The position numbers and the translations under genes were made by a program. From Salinivibrio proteolyticus (lineage in GTDB: Bacteria > Pseudomonadota > Gammaproteobacteria > Enterobacterales > Vibrionaceae), in the NCBI RefSeq assembly GCF_001996165.1, contig NZ_MUFP01000003.1, forward strand, positions 39,404 to 71,818: a DNA stretch of 32,415 bases, in the 5' to 3' direction. This document shows positions 1 to 8,256 of this stretch, piece after piece. Positions within the stretch are counted from its first letter, which is position 1. Every line of letters starts with the position of its first letter. The notes beneath the pieces were generated by a model. It made no database searches. It worked only from the letters and a program-made list of their open reading frames with translations, and was not told the origin of the DNA.

Positions 1-562
1 CAAGATGGCGCGTCAATTCCAAGACCAAGGCAAATCGGTGATGCTAGCTGCTGGTGACACCTTCCGAGCCGCCGCTGTCGAGCAACTTCAGGCTTGGGGC
101 GAGCGTAATCACGTACCTGTGATTGCCCAGCACACCGGCGCTGACAGTGCCTCTGTGCTTTATGATGCGATTGAGGCGGCGAAAGCCCGTAATGTGGATG
201 TGGTAATTGCCGACACCGCGGGACGCTTGCAAAACAAAGCCAACTTGATGGAAGAGCTGCGTAAAATTGTGCGTGTAATGCAAAAACTGGATGTTGGCGC
301 GCCGCATGAAGTGATGCTGACCCTTGATGCTGGCACCGGACAAAACGCGATCAGCCAAGCGAAACTGTTTAATGACATTGCGCCGCTAACCGGTATTACC
401 CTCACAAAATTGGACGGGACCGCCAAAGGTGGCGTCATTTTTGCCGTGGCTGAACAATTTAATATTCCCATCCGCTATATTGGGGTAGGCGAAGGCATTG
501 AGGATCTTCGCACCTTCAATGCCAATGACTTTATCGAGGCCTTATTTAGCCGGGAGGAGTAA
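1..562 (+). CDS. ftsY: Signal recognition particle receptor FtsY, 3' part (5' end outside window)
   Basis: C-terminal part of the SRP-receptor GTPase that docks ribosome-nascent-chain/SRP complexes at the inner membrane. The reading frame is open at the left edge, so the acidic N-terminal domain, N domain and P-loop lie upstream. Visible NG-domain landmarks are the DTFRAAAVEQL block, the DTAGRLQNKANLMEEL block (G3 and following), TKLDGTAKGG (G4) and the closing GVGEGIEDLRTF segment followed by the usual short C-terminal helix. It ends at TAA 560-562, two bases before the GTG of ftsE, and the ftsE ribosome-binding site lies inside its last codons, so the two are translationally coupled. The ftsY-ftsE-ftsX-rpoH order is the standard gammaproteobacterial one. 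Nothing odd is seen. Confidence 0.97.
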   Translation, partial: KMARQFQDQGKSVMLAAGDTFRAAAVEQLQAWGERNHVPVIAQHTGADSASVLYDAIEAAKARNVDVVIADTAGRLQNKANLMEELRKIVRVMQKLDVGAPHEVMLTLDAGTGQNAISQAKLFNDIAPLTGITLTKLDGTAKGGVIFAVAEQFNIPIRYIGVGEGIEDLRTFNANDFIEALFSREE

Positions 563-564
563 CC

Positions 565-1233
565 GTGATCCAGTTTCAGCAGGTCAGCAAAGCCTATCGA
601 GGCGGCCGCCAAGCACTGCAAAAAGTGAATTTCGACTTGCCTAAGGGTGATATGGCGCTACTTACCGGCCACTCTGGCGCGGGAAAGAGCACCTTGCTGA
701 AGCTGATTTGTGCCATTGAGCGGCCCAGTGATGGGCAGATTTTTTTCAATGGTCATGATATTTCTCGGATCCCTCGTCAAGATGTTCCCTTTTTGCGCCG
801 TCATTTAGGGATCATCTTTCAAGATCACAAGCTATTGATGGACGCGACTGTGTATGAAAACGTCGCGCTCCCTTTGCGTATTGAGCAACAGTCAGACAAC
901 GAGATCAAAAAGCGGGTTTCGGCGGCGCTGGATAAAGTCGGCTTACTGGATAAAGCGCGTTGTTATCCTATTCAGTTGTCAGGGGGTGAACAGCAACGTG
1001 TTGGAATTGCCCGTGCGGTGGTGAATCGTCCCCAAGTGCTGCTGGCCGATGAGCCAACCGGTAATTTGGATGCTGCATTATCGGCGCAAATCATGGAGCT
1101 CTTTCGCTTGTTCAACCAAGTGGGCGTTACCATTCTAATGGCCACCCATGATACGTCCTTGCTTGAACAATATCGCCATTTGCGTCGTTTTGAACTCAAT
1201 CAAGGCAGCTTGGCGGAGGTACGTCATGGCTGA
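565..1233 (+). CDS. ftsE: Cell division ABC transporter ATP-binding protein FtsE
   Basis: ATPase subunit of FtsEX, which works at the septum to activate periplasmic murein hydrolases through EnvC-type partners. The 222-residue length is normal for the family. Walker A is GHSGAGKS at residues 35-42, followed by the Q-loop region (IIFQDHKLL), the ABC signature LSGGEQQR and Walker B VLLADEPTGNLD. The start is GTG at 565, preceded by GGGAGGAG at 552-559 with good spacing. The gene overlaps the ftsX start by 8 bp. It is surely cotranscribed with ftsY and ftsX. Confidence 0.97.
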   Translation: MIQFQQVSKAYRGGRQALQKVNFDLPKGDMALLTGHSGAGKSTLLKLICAIERPSDGQIFFNGHDISRIPRQDVPFLRRHLGIIFQDHKLLMDATVYENVALPLRIEQQSDNEIKKRVSAALDKVGLLDKARCYPIQLSGGEQQRVGIARAVVNRPQVLLADEPTGNLDAALSAQIMELFRLFNQVGVTILMATHDTSLLEQYRHLRRFELNQGSLAEVRHG

Positions 1234-2170
1234 AGGCTTTGTACAAACCCAGCGCCGACACGCACGCGCGGCATGGCAAGATCTCTTTCAACGCCCGGTT
1301 GGGAATTTGCTCACTCTGACGGTACTGGCCGTTGCCCTGTCTTTGCCAGTCACTTTCTACTTACTGGCTAAAAACGTCTTGGCAGTGACCGACCAATGGC
1401 ACAACCCAGCGGAGTTGAGTGTCTATCTTGATAAAGCGCAGACCGAGGCACAATCGCAAGCCCTTGCTAGCGATATTCGCGGTTGGTCTGATGTGGCCAG
1501 TGTGACCTATATTTCGCCTTCACAAGGGCTCGATACTTTGCGTGTCCAACGTGGCTTTGAGCAGGCCGTTAGCTTGCTCGACAACAACCCACTTCCGGCG
1601 GTGTTAGTGGTCGTGCCGCGCGTCGATGTGTCTGACTCTGACAGCGGAACACAGGTTGCGCTCAGCCAAGTGGCGCAAGGGTTATCGGCGAAGCTCACTG
1701 CATTGGATGGTGTCGAAGAGGTTCGTCTCGACAGCGATTGGCTAGCCAGACTGGAAGCGATCAAGCACATTGCTATCACCTTGGCTTGGTTGTTCTCGGG
1801 GCTGATGCTGGCAGCGGTGCTGCTAGTGGTCGGCAATACCCTGAGGCTACAGGTGCTCCATCATCAATCCCGTATTCAAGTGATGAAGATGGTGGGGGCA
1901 ACCGACAGCTTTATTTTGCGTCCCTATCTCTACATGGGCGCTTGGTTAGGCGGATTGGCGGCGGTGTTGGCATGGGTGATTACCGCATTAAATACGTTTT
2001 TAATGGATGCGGCGGTTAGTCAATTGGCACAGCTTTATGACAATCGCTTTACGCTCACCGGACTTGGTTGGGATGAATCTTTGCTATTGTTGATGGTGTC
2101 CACCTTATTAGGGGTGTTGGCCGCGGTGTTGGCGACACGTCGTCATCTAAAAGAAATTGAACCTGTGTAG
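1226..2170 (+). CDS. ftsX: Cell division permease-like protein FtsX
   Basis: Membrane subunit of FtsEX. At 314 residues it has the FtsX layout: a basic cytoplasmic N-terminus, a first membrane segment near residues 33-50, a large periplasmic domain (about 51-195) that in the family contacts the hydrolase activator, and three more membrane segments in the C-terminal half. The reading frame is open further upstream, but the ATG at 1226 (protein MAEGFVQTQ) has a GGCGGAGG ribosome-binding site and overlaps ftsE by 8 bp, which is the usual coupling; the longer frame would lie inside ftsE. No terminator is visible after the gene, and rpoH follows 120 bp later. Confidence 0.96.
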   Translation: MAEGFVQTQRRHARAAWQDLFQRPVGNLLTLTVLAVALSLPVTFYLLAKNVLAVTDQWHNPAELSVYLDKAQTEAQSQALASDIRGWSDVASVTYISPSQGLDTLRVQRGFEQAVSLLDNNPLPAVLVVVPRVDVSDSDSGTQVALSQVAQGLSAKLTALDGVEEVRLDSDWLARLEAIKHIAITLAWLFSGLMLAAVLLVVGNTLRLQVLHHQSRIQVMKMVGATDSFILRPYLYMGAWLGGLAAVLAWVITALNTFLMDAAVSQLAQLYDNRFTLTGLGWDESLLLLMVSTLLGVLAAVLATRRHLKEIEPV

Positions 2171-2209
2171 ACTTATTGCGGTCATAGAGCACGAGACACA
2201 CAACAGGGC

Positions 2210-2237
2210 TTGCAGTTTTACCCCGCTTGGGTATATT
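2210..2237 (+). promoter_or_regulatory. Candidate sigma-70 promoter of rpoH
   Basis: TTGCAG (2210-2215), a 16-bp spacer, then TATATT (2232-2237), about 50 bp before the rpoH start. The match to the -35/-10 consensus is good. Position and spacing fit a housekeeping rpoH promoter. No clear sigma-E or CRP site was found beside it. This is a consensus match only. Confidence 0.45.
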
Positions 2238-2290
2238 TTTGCATGCTTAATCAGCAATTCGGTCTTCGACGATTCGGAAACGAGGTTTGA

Positions 2291-3154
2291 ATGACAAAAG
2301 AGATGTACGCACTGGCCCCCATCGCACAGGATAACTTAGACAGTTACCTGCAGGCGGTGAATAGCCACCCCATGCTCACTGCCGAAGAGGAGCATGCGTT
2401 GGCCGAGCGTCTCCATTACCATGGTGATCTTGAGGCAGCGAAATCGCTGATCCTCTCACACTTGCGTTTTGTTGTTCATATCGCCCGTGGATACACCGGA
2501 TACGGCTTACCCATGGCAGATTTAGTGCAAGAGGGTAACATCGGCTTGATGAAAGCGGTCAAACGCTTTAACCCAGAAGTCGGCGTTCGCCTTGTCTCCT
2601 TTGCGGTGCACTGGATCAAAGCCGAAATTCACGAGTACGTGCTGCGTAACTGGCGTATCGTTAAAGTGGCAACCACCAAAGCACAGCGTAAGCTGTTCTT
2701 TAACCTGCGCAAAAACAAAAAGCGCTTGGGGTGGTTTAACAACGATGAAGTGAACATGGTGGCGGAGCAACTTGGTGTTGATGCAGCAGAAGTCCGCGAG
2801 ATGGAAGCACGTCTCGCCGCGCAAGATGCGACCTTCGAAGCCCCAGCAAACGCCGATGATGAGCGTGATGGCGCCGCCATGGCTCCAGTCTACTATTTAG
2901 AAGACAAGAGCTCTGACGTTGCGGCCTCGCTAGAGGCGGAAAACTGGGAATCGCACGCGAACCGTCGTCTTGCCCATGCACTGGCTGCATTGGATGAGCG
3001 AAGCCAACACATTGTTCGCGCACGTTGGTTGGATGATGACAAGGCCACGTTGCAAGACTTGGCGGATCATTACCAAGTGTCGGCTGAGCGGATTCGCCAG
3101 CTTGAAAAAAATGCGATGAAGAAATTGAAACACGCCATGGGTGACGCTCTATAG
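2291..3154 (+). CDS. rpoH: RNA polymerase sigma-32 factor RpoH
   Basis: Heat-shock sigma factor directing transcription of chaperone and protease genes. The 287-residue length matches the family. Region 2 is present ([14 protein letters not shown] near 78-90 and the [16 protein letters not shown] segment). The diagnostic RpoH box QRKLFFNLR is at residues 132-140, and it separates this protein from RpoD and RpoS. The C-terminal region 4.2 helix-turn-helix is [21 protein letters not shown]. The ATG at 2291 gives the expected N-terminus ([10 protein letters not shown]). It follows ftsX as in other enteric and Vibrio genomes and is closed by a strong terminator. Control by mRNA structure and by DnaK/FtsH is known for the family but cannot be read here. 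Confidence 0.98.
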   Translation: MTKEMYALAPIAQDNLDSYLQAVNSHPMLTAEEEHALAERLHYHGDLEAAKSLILSHLRFVVHIARGYTGYGLPMADLVQEGNIGLMKAVKRFNPEVGVRLVSFAVHWIKAEIHEYVLRNWRIVKVATTKAQRKLFFNLRKNKKRLGWFNNDEVNMVAEQLGVDAAEVREMEARLAAQDATFEAPANADDERDGAAMAPVYYLEDKSSDVAASLEAENWESHANRRLAHALAALDERSQHIVRARWLDDDKATLQDLADHYQVSAERIRQLEKNAMKKLKHAMGDAL

Positions 3155-3172
3155 CGCTATCCATGCGAATAA

Positions 3173-3196
3173 ACCGGCCTGCGGGCCGGTTTTTTT
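3173..3196 (+). terminator. Rho-independent terminator after rpoH
   Basis: Stem ACCGGCC (3173-3179), loop TGCG, stem GGCCGGT (3184-3190), followed by a T run. A strong GC stem 18 bp after the rpoH stop. Confidence 0.93.
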
Positions 3197-3205
3197 ATAT
3201 CTGTT

Positions 3206-3333
3206 GATCATCAGAGTCGGAAAGTTTCACGCAACTTATTCACAGCTTATCCATGATCAGATCTATATCTAGTGGATCCTCTTCGACGATCTTCGCTTAT
3301 CAACGCAATCCACACCTTTTTCCACAGACGATC
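3206..3333. other. Intergenic GATC and DnaA-box-like cluster before glpE
   Basis: The 316-bp gap between rpoH and glpE has no gene. This 128-bp part holds six GATC sites (3206, 3255, 3260, 3275, 3288, 3330), far above the chance rate of about one per 256 bp. It has one perfect DnaA-box match to TTATNCACA (TTATTCACA, 3236-3244), a one-mismatch box TTTTCCACA (3318-3326), and weaker relatives TTATCCATG (3247-3255) and TTATCAACG (3297-3305). ATGATCA occurs at 3253-3259 on the plus strand and, as its complement, around 3205-3211. Such a mix resembles Dam- and DnaA-responsive regulatory DNA. A role in replication timing or in glpE expression is inference only. The rest of the gap (3334-3470) holds a TACAAT hexamer at 3387-3392 that could be the glpE -10 element, and an inverted repeat GCCGCT/AGCGGC at 3393-3411. 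Confidence 0.4.
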
Positions 3334-3470
3334 AATAAATAACCATAACCTAACCTGTCTAACAAGCGAGGCGGCCTAAACTCAGGTACAATGCCGCTTA
3401 TAACGAGCGGCGCGATAGCATCGTGCTACATAACTTTGGGAATAACTCTGTGAGTGGAGTGGAATTAGGT

Positions 3471-3803
3471 ATGGATCAGTTTGCTCATATCTCTGTGACC
3501 GATGCGTGGGAAATGCTGCGTGATGATCAGCAAAATGCAGTATTAGTGGATATTCGCGATCCACAAACCTTTCAAGTGGCGCACTCTCAAGGTGCCTTTC
3601 ACTTAACCAACGACACCTTGGTCGCCTTTATGGATCAGGTCGACTTTGATCAACCCGTACTGGTGATGTGCTACCACGGCATTAGCAGCCAAGGGGCGGC
3701 ACAGTATTTAATTAACCAAGGGTTCGAGTCTGTCTACAGTGTCGATGGTGGCTTTGAGGCTTGGCATCGTCAGGCCCTGCCGACTGAGTCAGGACTGGAA
3801 TAG
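3471..3803 (+). CDS. glpE: Thiosulfate sulfurtransferase GlpE (single-domain rhodanese)
   Basis: Small cytoplasmic rhodanese that moves sulfane sulfur from thiosulfate to a thiol or cyanide acceptor. At 110 residues it matches the E. coli protein closely from MDQF through the VDIRDPQ and AFHLTNDTL blocks. The active-site loop is CYHGISS with the catalytic cysteine at residue 67, and the C-terminal GGFEAWHRQ segment is typical. The frame is open further upstream, including a GTG at 3450, but the ATG at 3471 reproduces the known N-terminus; its Shine-Dalgarno is weak. Fifteen bases separate it from glpG, so the two probably form an operon. Its physiological link to glycerol-3-phosphate metabolism is by neighbourhood only. 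Confidence 0.93.
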   Translation: MDQFAHISVTDAWEMLRDDQQNAVLVDIRDPQTFQVAHSQGAFHLTNDTLVAFMDQVDFDQPVLVMCYHGISSQGAAQYLINQGFESVYSVDGGFEAWHRQALPTESGLE

Positions 3804-3818
3804 GCGCAAGGAGCCTCT

Positions 3819-4649
3819 ATGCAAAAAATGGCGGTACTGCCTAACGCTCGGCTGGCGCAGGCATTTGTCGATTATGCAGCAGCGCATAAGGTGGCGATTG
3901 AACTGGCTCCGGAAGCGGATGCCCAAGTGGCGTTATGGCTGGTCGATGACAGCCAAGCCGCCTGGGTTGAACAAGAACTGGCCCGTTTTGTGGCGGAGCC
4001 TATGCATAGCCGCTATCAAGCTGCTTCTTGGCAGGTAGCGGAAACCCGTCACGCTCGGTTTCATTATCCCTCCGCAGGGTTATGGCAAACGGTGAAAGAC
4101 AAATCTGGACCAGTGACGATTACCGTGATGATCGCGTGTGCCGCCTTGTTTGCCATGATGATCTTGGGCGGGTTTGAGGTCGTCGTGCGCAGCTTGCTGT
4201 TTCCCGCTGACAGCGAGCAGCGCTGGCAATTGTGGCGGTTGTTTAGTCACGCCTTGCTTCATTTCTCGGCGCTACACATCGTCTTTAACTTGCTGTGGTG
4301 GTGGGTACTTGGGGGACGTATCGAGCAACGGGCTGGTGGCAGCAAGCTGATGCAGATTTTCCTCTTTGCCGCCCTTTTTTCCGGTCTGGGGCAATATTGG
4401 CTGGAAGGGCCTTATTTTGGCGGCTTATCCGGCGTGGTTTACGCGCTTTTAGGCTATTTATGGTGGTTAACGTGGCTCGCCCCCGAGCGCGGGTTAACCA
4501 TTGAGAAACCGTATGTCGTGTTTATGTTGGCATGGTTAGTGATTGGGTTCTTCCAACCACTGGGTATGAATATCGCCAATATGGCGCACGTGTTTGGTTT
4601 AGGCGTCGGTTGCTTACTCGGCCTTTGGGATGCCAAACGCGCGGCCTAA
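3819..4649 (+). CDS. glpG: Rhomboid intramembrane serine protease GlpG
   Basis: Inner-membrane protease that cleaves within transmembrane helices. At 276 residues it has the cytoplasmic N-terminal domain of enteric GlpG (about 1-90) and a six-helix rhomboid core. The catalytic serine is S204 in the GGLSG motif and the histidine is H257 in NMAHVFGL. H153 and N157 in HIVFNLLWWW correspond to the oxyanion and loop residues of the family. It starts at ATG 3819 after AAGGAG and ends just before a strong terminator, so glpE-glpG is a closed unit here, unlike the glpEGR arrangement of E. coli, where glpR follows directly. Confidence 0.96.
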   Translation: MQKMAVLPNARLAQAFVDYAAAHKVAIELAPEADAQVALWLVDDSQAAWVEQELARFVAEPMHSRYQAASWQVAETRHARFHYPSAGLWQTVKDKSGPVTITVMIACAALFAMMILGGFEVVVRSLLFPADSEQRWQLWRLFSHALLHFSALHIVFNLLWWWVLGGRIEQRAGGSKLMQIFLFAALFSGLGQYWLEGPYFGGLSGVVYALLGYLWWLTWLAPERGLTIEKPYVVFMLAWLVIGFFQPLGMNIANMAHVFGLGVGCLLGLWDAKRAA

Positions 4650-4675
4650 CATTGTCCGTCAAACAAACGCAAACG

Positions 4676-4703
4676 AAAAAGAGCAGATTACTGCTCTTTT
4701 TTT
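4676..4703 (+). terminator. Rho-independent terminator after glpG
   Basis: Perfect stem AAAAAGAGCAG (4676-4686), loop ATTA, CTGCTCTTTTT (4691-4701) with further T residues. It separates glpEG from glpT. Confidence 0.93.
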
Positions 4704-4721
4704 ATTCGAACGCACATTTTT

Positions 4722-4761
4722 ATTGTTCTAGATCGATAATTTATGTTCGGATTCACGGTTT
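4722..4761 (+). promoter_or_regulatory. Two tandem GlpR-operator-like sites upstream of glpT
   Basis: Using the GlpR operator consensus I recall (WATKYTCGWW and its inverse), 4722-4741 matches 16 of 20 positions and the directly abutting 4742-4761 matches 14 of 20, with a left half-site TATGTTCGGA (4742-4751) matching 9 of 10. A TTCGAA palindrome at 4802-4807 may be a further half-site. The sites lie about 120-160 bp before the glpT start, and glpR itself is the next gene after glpT. A clear CRP site or -10/-35 pair was not found. Confidence 0.5.
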
Positions 4762-4882
4762 TTGTTTTCATTTTGAGTAAATATTCCACCCGTTGAGCGT
4801 ATTCGAATATTTCAATGCTCACTCTTTTGATTTGTAACCCTTTTACCTATCCATCGCGTACATCTTACTGAGGAACCCTCTC

Positions 4883-6244
4883 ATGTTTGGAATCTTTCGT
4901 CCGGCACCTCACCGGCAAAGATTGCCAGAATCGCAAGTCGGCTCAACCTACACCCGACTGCGTTGGCAATTGTTTATTGGTATTTTTATCGGTTATGCCG
5001 GTTACTACCTAGTGCGTAAAAACTTCAGCTTGGCGATGCCATTTCTTATTGAAGAATATGGTTTTAGCCGCGGCGATCTTGGCTTTGCATTAGCTGCTGT
5101 CTCGATCGCTTACGGTCTGTCCAAGTTCCTCATGGGCAGCGTGTCTGACCGCTCTAACCCTCGCTACTTCTTAAGTGCTGGCCTGTTAATGTCATCGTTG
5201 GTGATGTTCTGCTTTGGCTTTATGCCGTGGGCAACCAGCAGTATTACCATCATGTTTATCCTGCTGTTTATTAACGGTTGGGTGCAAGGCATGGGCTGGC
5301 CGGCTTGCGGGCGTACCATGGTGCACTGGTGGTCACGCCGCGAGCGTGGTGAGTTGGTGTCTGTTTGGAACGTGGCGCATAACGTGGGGGGCGGCTTGAT
5401 TGGTCCGCTATTCTTGCTTGGCCTGTGGCTGTTCAATGACGACTGGCGTGCCTCTTTCTATGTCCCGGCGTTTTTTGCAGCCTTGGTCGCGGTATTCATC
5501 TGGTTAACCCTACGCGATACCCCGCAATCATGTGGTTTGCCACCGATTGAAGAATACAAAAACGACTATCCAGAAAACTACGACGAAGAAGCCTTTGAGA
5601 AGGAAATGACCGCCAAAGATATCTTCGTGACGTATGTGCTGAAAAACCGTCTTTTGTGGTACATCGCGATTGCTAACGCCTTTGTCTACTTGATTCGCTA
5701 TGGCGTATTGGACTGGGCACCTGTGTATCTGGATGAAGCCAAAGGCTTTACCGTCGATAAGTCCTCATGGGCTTACTTCCTCTACGAGTGGGCGGGGATT
5801 CCGGGCACACTGCTGTGTGGTTGGATGTCAGATAAGTTCTTCAAAGGGGCACGAGCGCCGGCGGGTGTGCTGTTCATGGTCTTAGTCACCTTGGCGGTAT
5901 TAGTCTATTGGTTTAACCCTGCAGGCAATCCGGGCGTCGATATGGTCGCGCTGGTGGCGATTGGCTTCTTGATTTATGGTCCTGTGATGCTGATCGGCTT
6001 ATATGCGCTTGAGCTTGCACCGAAAAAAGCGGCCGGTACGGCGGCAGGTTTAACCGGACTATTCGGTTACCTCGGTGGTGCTGTGGTGGCCAATATTGCA
6101 TTGGGTTATACCGTGGATCACTTTGGTTGGGACGGTGGCTTTATGCTCCTTACCGGTGGCTGTATCTTGGCGATTTTCTTCCTATGCTTAGCATGGGTAG
6201 GTGAGAGCCGAGTGCGTCGTGAGTCACCGGCACATGCTGCCTAA
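4883..6244 (+). CDS. glpT: Glycerol-3-phosphate:phosphate antiporter GlpT
   Basis: Inner-membrane major-facilitator transporter (organophosphate:phosphate antiporter family) that imports sn-glycerol 3-phosphate in exchange for phosphate; in E. coli it is also the entry route for fosfomycin. At 453 residues it is collinear with E. coli GlpT (452). Substrate-site residues are present: R45 in LVRKNF, H166 in [10 protein letters not shown] and R272 in [10 protein letters not shown]. The central cytoplasmic loop carries the conserved [19 protein letters not shown] segment. Twelve hydrophobic segments are evident. ATG 4883 is preceded by a GAGGAACC ribosome-binding site. No glpQ follows; a terminator and then glpR do. 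Expression is probably repressed by GlpR through the sites at 4722-4761. Confidence 0.98.
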   Translation: MFGIFRPAPHRQRLPESQVGSTYTRLRWQLFIGIFIGYAGYYLVRKNFSLAMPFLIEEYGFSRGDLGFALAAVSIAYGLSKFLMGSVSDRSNPRYFLSAGLLMSSLVMFCFGFMPWATSSITIMFILLFINGWVQGMGWPACGRTMVHWWSRRERGELVSVWNVAHNVGGGLIGPLFLLGLWLFNDDWRASFYVPAFFAALVAVFIWLTLRDTPQSCGLPPIEEYKNDYPENYDEEAFEKEMTAKDIFVTYVLKNRLLWYIAIANAFVYLIRYGVLDWAPVYLDEAKGFTVDKSSWAYFLYEWAGIPGTLLCGWMSDKFFKGARAPAGVLFMVLVTLAVLVYWFNPAGNPGVDMVALVAIGFLIYGPVMLIGLYALELAPKKAAGTAAGLTGLFGYLGGAVVANIALGYTVDHFGWDGGFMLLTGGCILAIFFLCLAWVGESRVRRESPAHAA

Positions 6245-6258
6245 ACAATCAGTCTTGG

Positions 6259-6276
6259 CATTGCCCATAGGCAATG
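6259..6276 (+). repeat. Small perfect inverted repeat after glpT
   Basis: CATTGCC (6259-6265), loop CATA, GGCAATG (6270-6276), 14 bp after the glpT stop and 12 bp before the terminator stem. Probably an mRNA 3'-end hairpin; it has no T tract of its own. Confidence 0.55.
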
Positions 6277-6288
6277 AGTAAACTAGAA

Positions 6289-6314
6289 AGCCCCCGTGAC
6301 CGCGGGGGCTTTTT
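6289..6314 (+). terminator. Rho-independent terminator between glpT and glpR
   Basis: Stem AGCCCCCG (6289-6296) pairs with CGGGGGCT (6303-6310), followed by TTTT. Very GC-rich. It sits only 15 bp before the glpR start codon, so glpR needs either read-through or a promoter embedded in this stretch. Confidence 0.9.
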
Positions 6315-6329
6315 GTAAGGGGAGATGCA

Positions 6330-7121
6330 GTGAAGCAAAACAAACGTCATCAGCAAATCATTGATCTGGTTAAGTCACAAGGATACGTGAGCACGGAAGA
6401 CTTGGTTGAGCGCTTCAATGTCAGCCCGCAGACGATTCGACGCGATCTCAATGAATTGGCCGCAGAGAACCACATTCGCCGCCATCACGGTGGGGCGACC
6501 GTACCGTCGAGTTCGGAAAACACCGCGTATGCAACGCGTAAGGTCTTACAGCAGCACGAAAAAGACACCATTGCTCAAGCTTTGGTGAAGCACATTCCGG
6601 ATGGCGCAACCTTGTTTATTGATATCGGCACCACACCGGAGGCGGTCGCGCGCGCGTTACTCAATCACCATAACTTACGGGTGGTGACCAATAACTTAAA
6701 TGCCGCTGCTATCTTAATGCCCAAGCAGGATTTCACCCTGATTATTGCAGGGGGCGAAGTGCGCAACCGTGACGGGGGTATTGTGGGTGAAGCTACCCTC
6801 GATTTTATCTCCCAGTTCCGCCTCGACTTCGGCATTTTGGGGATCAGTGGCATTGATGATGATGGGTCGCTGCTCGATTTTGACTACCACGAGGTACGTG
6901 TCAAAAAAGCGATTCTAGATAACAGCCGCTGTGTGATGCTGGCTGCCGACCATACCAAGTTTGGTCGTAATGCCATGGTGAATCTTGGCAACATTACCCA
7001 ACTCGATATGGTCTTTACCGATGCCGAGCCACCGAGCAATGTGCGCGATATGTTGTTAGCGCAAGGTGGCCACCTTGAAGTGGTGCCCAGTGATGCTGAG
7101 CAAGATGCGTTATCCGCGTAG
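6330..7121 (+). CDS. glpR: DeoR-family glycerol-3-phosphate regulon repressor GlpR
   Basis: Transcriptional repressor released by glycerol 3-phosphate. At 263 residues it has the N-terminal DeoR helix-turn-helix (VSTEDLVERFNVSPQTIRRDLNEL, about 20-43), the RRHHGG wing, and the C-terminal sugar-phosphate-binding domain with IDIGTTPEAVA, GGEVRNRDGGIVG and DYHEVRVKKA blocks nearly identical to E. coli GlpR. The start is GTG at 6330, preceded by AAGGGGAG, giving the expected MKQNKRHQQI N-terminus. It faces the FliL-like gene convergently with a 14-bp gap. The likely target in this window is glpT. Confidence 0.97.
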   Translation: MKQNKRHQQIIDLVKSQGYVSTEDLVERFNVSPQTIRRDLNELAAENHIRRHHGGATVPSSSENTAYATRKVLQQHEKDTIAQALVKHIPDGATLFIDIGTTPEAVARALLNHHNLRVVTNNLNAAAILMPKQDFTLIIAGGEVRNRDGGIVGEATLDFISQFRLDFGILGISGIDDDGSLLDFDYHEVRVKKAILDNSRCVMLAADHTKFGRNAMVNLGNITQLDMVFTDAEPPSNVRDMLLAQGGHLEVVPSDAEQDALSA

Positions 7122-7135
7122 CGGATAACGATCGC

Positions 7136-7555
7136 TTATTGGTATAGGTACTTGGTAAACAAGAGATCGGCGAGAATGCGTCGATTGGTTTCTGCTAATA
7201 AGAGCTCATTGACGCGCTCTAGGCAGGCTTTACGGATTGCTTCTCGACCGGATAGCGATTTTATCTTGGTGACGGTTTGCTGACTCAAGGTCTCGATGAT
7301 GGCATCACGGATCAGCGGCGCATGATATTCCAGCTCACGCACCAGTTTCGGGTCATCGACCATCAGCTCCACTTTGACATTGATAAAGCCGAGCCGGCTC
7401 CCCTCAGTGACATAGTTGGTGGTGATCTCAGGCTCTAGGGAAAAGTAGCTGTATTTGGGCGCTTGTCCATCACCCTCTGCTTCAGCGAACACGGCCGAGC
7501 TGGTCAGTAATAATAGGCCGACCAAGGCCATCCATAAGGTTTGAATCTTTCTCAT
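7136..7555 (-). CDS. FliL-like secreted or lipid-free periplasmic protein
   Basis: 139 residues from ATG at 7555 (MRKIQTLWM). The N-terminus looks like a cleavable signal peptide: RK, then a hydrophobic core, then a likely cut after AVFA near residue 24. The rest (YFSLEPEITTNYV, LGFINVKVELMVDDPKLVRELEYHAPLIRDAIIETLS, LLFTKYLYQ) matches the FliL family of flagellar basal-body-associated proteins, whose canonical members stabilise the stator. It is not in a flagellar cluster; its neighbours are glpR and ubiC. Vibrios commonly carry this extra FliL-like gene next to ubiC. A longer frame upstream has no ribosome-binding site and would spoil the signal peptide. Its actual role is unknown. Confidence 0.85.
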   Translation of the reverse strand: MRKIQTLWMALVGLLLLTSSAVFAEAEGDGQAPKYSYFSLEPEITTNYVTEGSRLGFINVKVELMVDDPKLVRELEYHAPLIRDAIIETLSQQTVTKIKSLSGREAIRKACLERVNELLLAETNRRILADLLFTKYLYQ

Positions 7556-7713
7556 ATCCACCCAGCAATTCAGTTGCTCATATGATAGGGTTAGGCCGCC
7601 CTGCATTCTCCAATCGGGACTGGCTTGCTACAATTGCCAGCCGAGTATAGCAATATTGTAAGCCACCGAGGGGATGAAGCGGGCGAATTTTGCGCGATGT
7701 GGCACAGGAAACA

Positions 7714-8256
7714 ATGTCGGATTTAAATCAAACCTATTTGGCGGCGCTGAAACAAGCGCGCTGGGAACGACCAGATATCGCCGCGTTAAAACGCTCTCAA
7801 CATGGGAGTTGGTTACTCGAATCGCATTCGATGACGGCTCGACTCAAGCGCCACTGTCAGCGCTTTGATGTGGATGTGGTCAACGTGTATCAACTGACGC
7901 CGGATAAACTTACCACGGATGAAGTGGCATTAATCGGTCACGAGGCGTGCGTGGTGCGTGAAGTGATCTTAAAGGGAGACGGCCACGCATGGGTTTGTGG
8001 GCGCACGCTGTTGCCCGCTTCCACGCTTGAAGGACAAGGCGGTTACTTGAACGCCCTAGGCGCCGTGCCGTTAGGCCAGCATGTCTTTAAACAGCGCGCA
8101 TCGCGCCGTGATGCGATTGAAGTGGCGGAAGTAACGATGCCAACGGGTGGCCTTCAGGCGCGTCGCTCGCGGCTTTGGCTACATAACCGTCCGATGTTGG
8201 TGGCGGAATTGTTTTTACCTGATTCGCCCATGTACGGAAAGGAGATCCCCGCATGA
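7714..8256 (+). CDS. ubiC: Chorismate pyruvate-lyase UbiC
   Basis: Cytoplasmic enzyme splitting chorismate to 4-hydroxybenzoate and pyruvate, the first committed step of ubiquinone synthesis. It is 180 residues from ATG 7714 (MSDLNQTYL), slightly longer than E. coli UbiC. Family blocks include [22 protein letters not shown], the [11 protein letters not shown] segment and [11 protein letters not shown] near the C-terminus, where the catalytic glutamate lies. ATG 7714 is preceded by CAGGAAACA; an in-frame TTG at 7690 is less likely. It overlaps ubiA by 4 bp (ATGA), so the two are translationally coupled and pass 4-hydroxybenzoate to UbiA. Confidence 0.95.
   Translation: MSDLNQTYLAALKQARWERPDIAALKRSQHGSWLLESHSMTARLKRHCQRFDVDVVNVYQLTPDKLTTDEVALIGHEACVVREVILKGDGHAWVCGRTLLPASTLEGQGGYLNALGAVPLGQHVFKQRASRRDAIEVAEVTMPTGGLQARRSRLWLHNRPMLVAELFLPDSPMYGKEIPA

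Noticed and set aside
2736-3164. 142-codon minus-strand frame opposite rpoH
   Set aside because: Lies entirely antisense to the conserved rpoH gene, has no ribosome-binding site, and the translation is low-complexity with no family resemblance.
4762-4882. CRP site before glpT
   Set aside because: Searched for TGTGA-N6-TCACA; only single weak halves were seen, so no site is called although CRP control is known for E. coli glpT.
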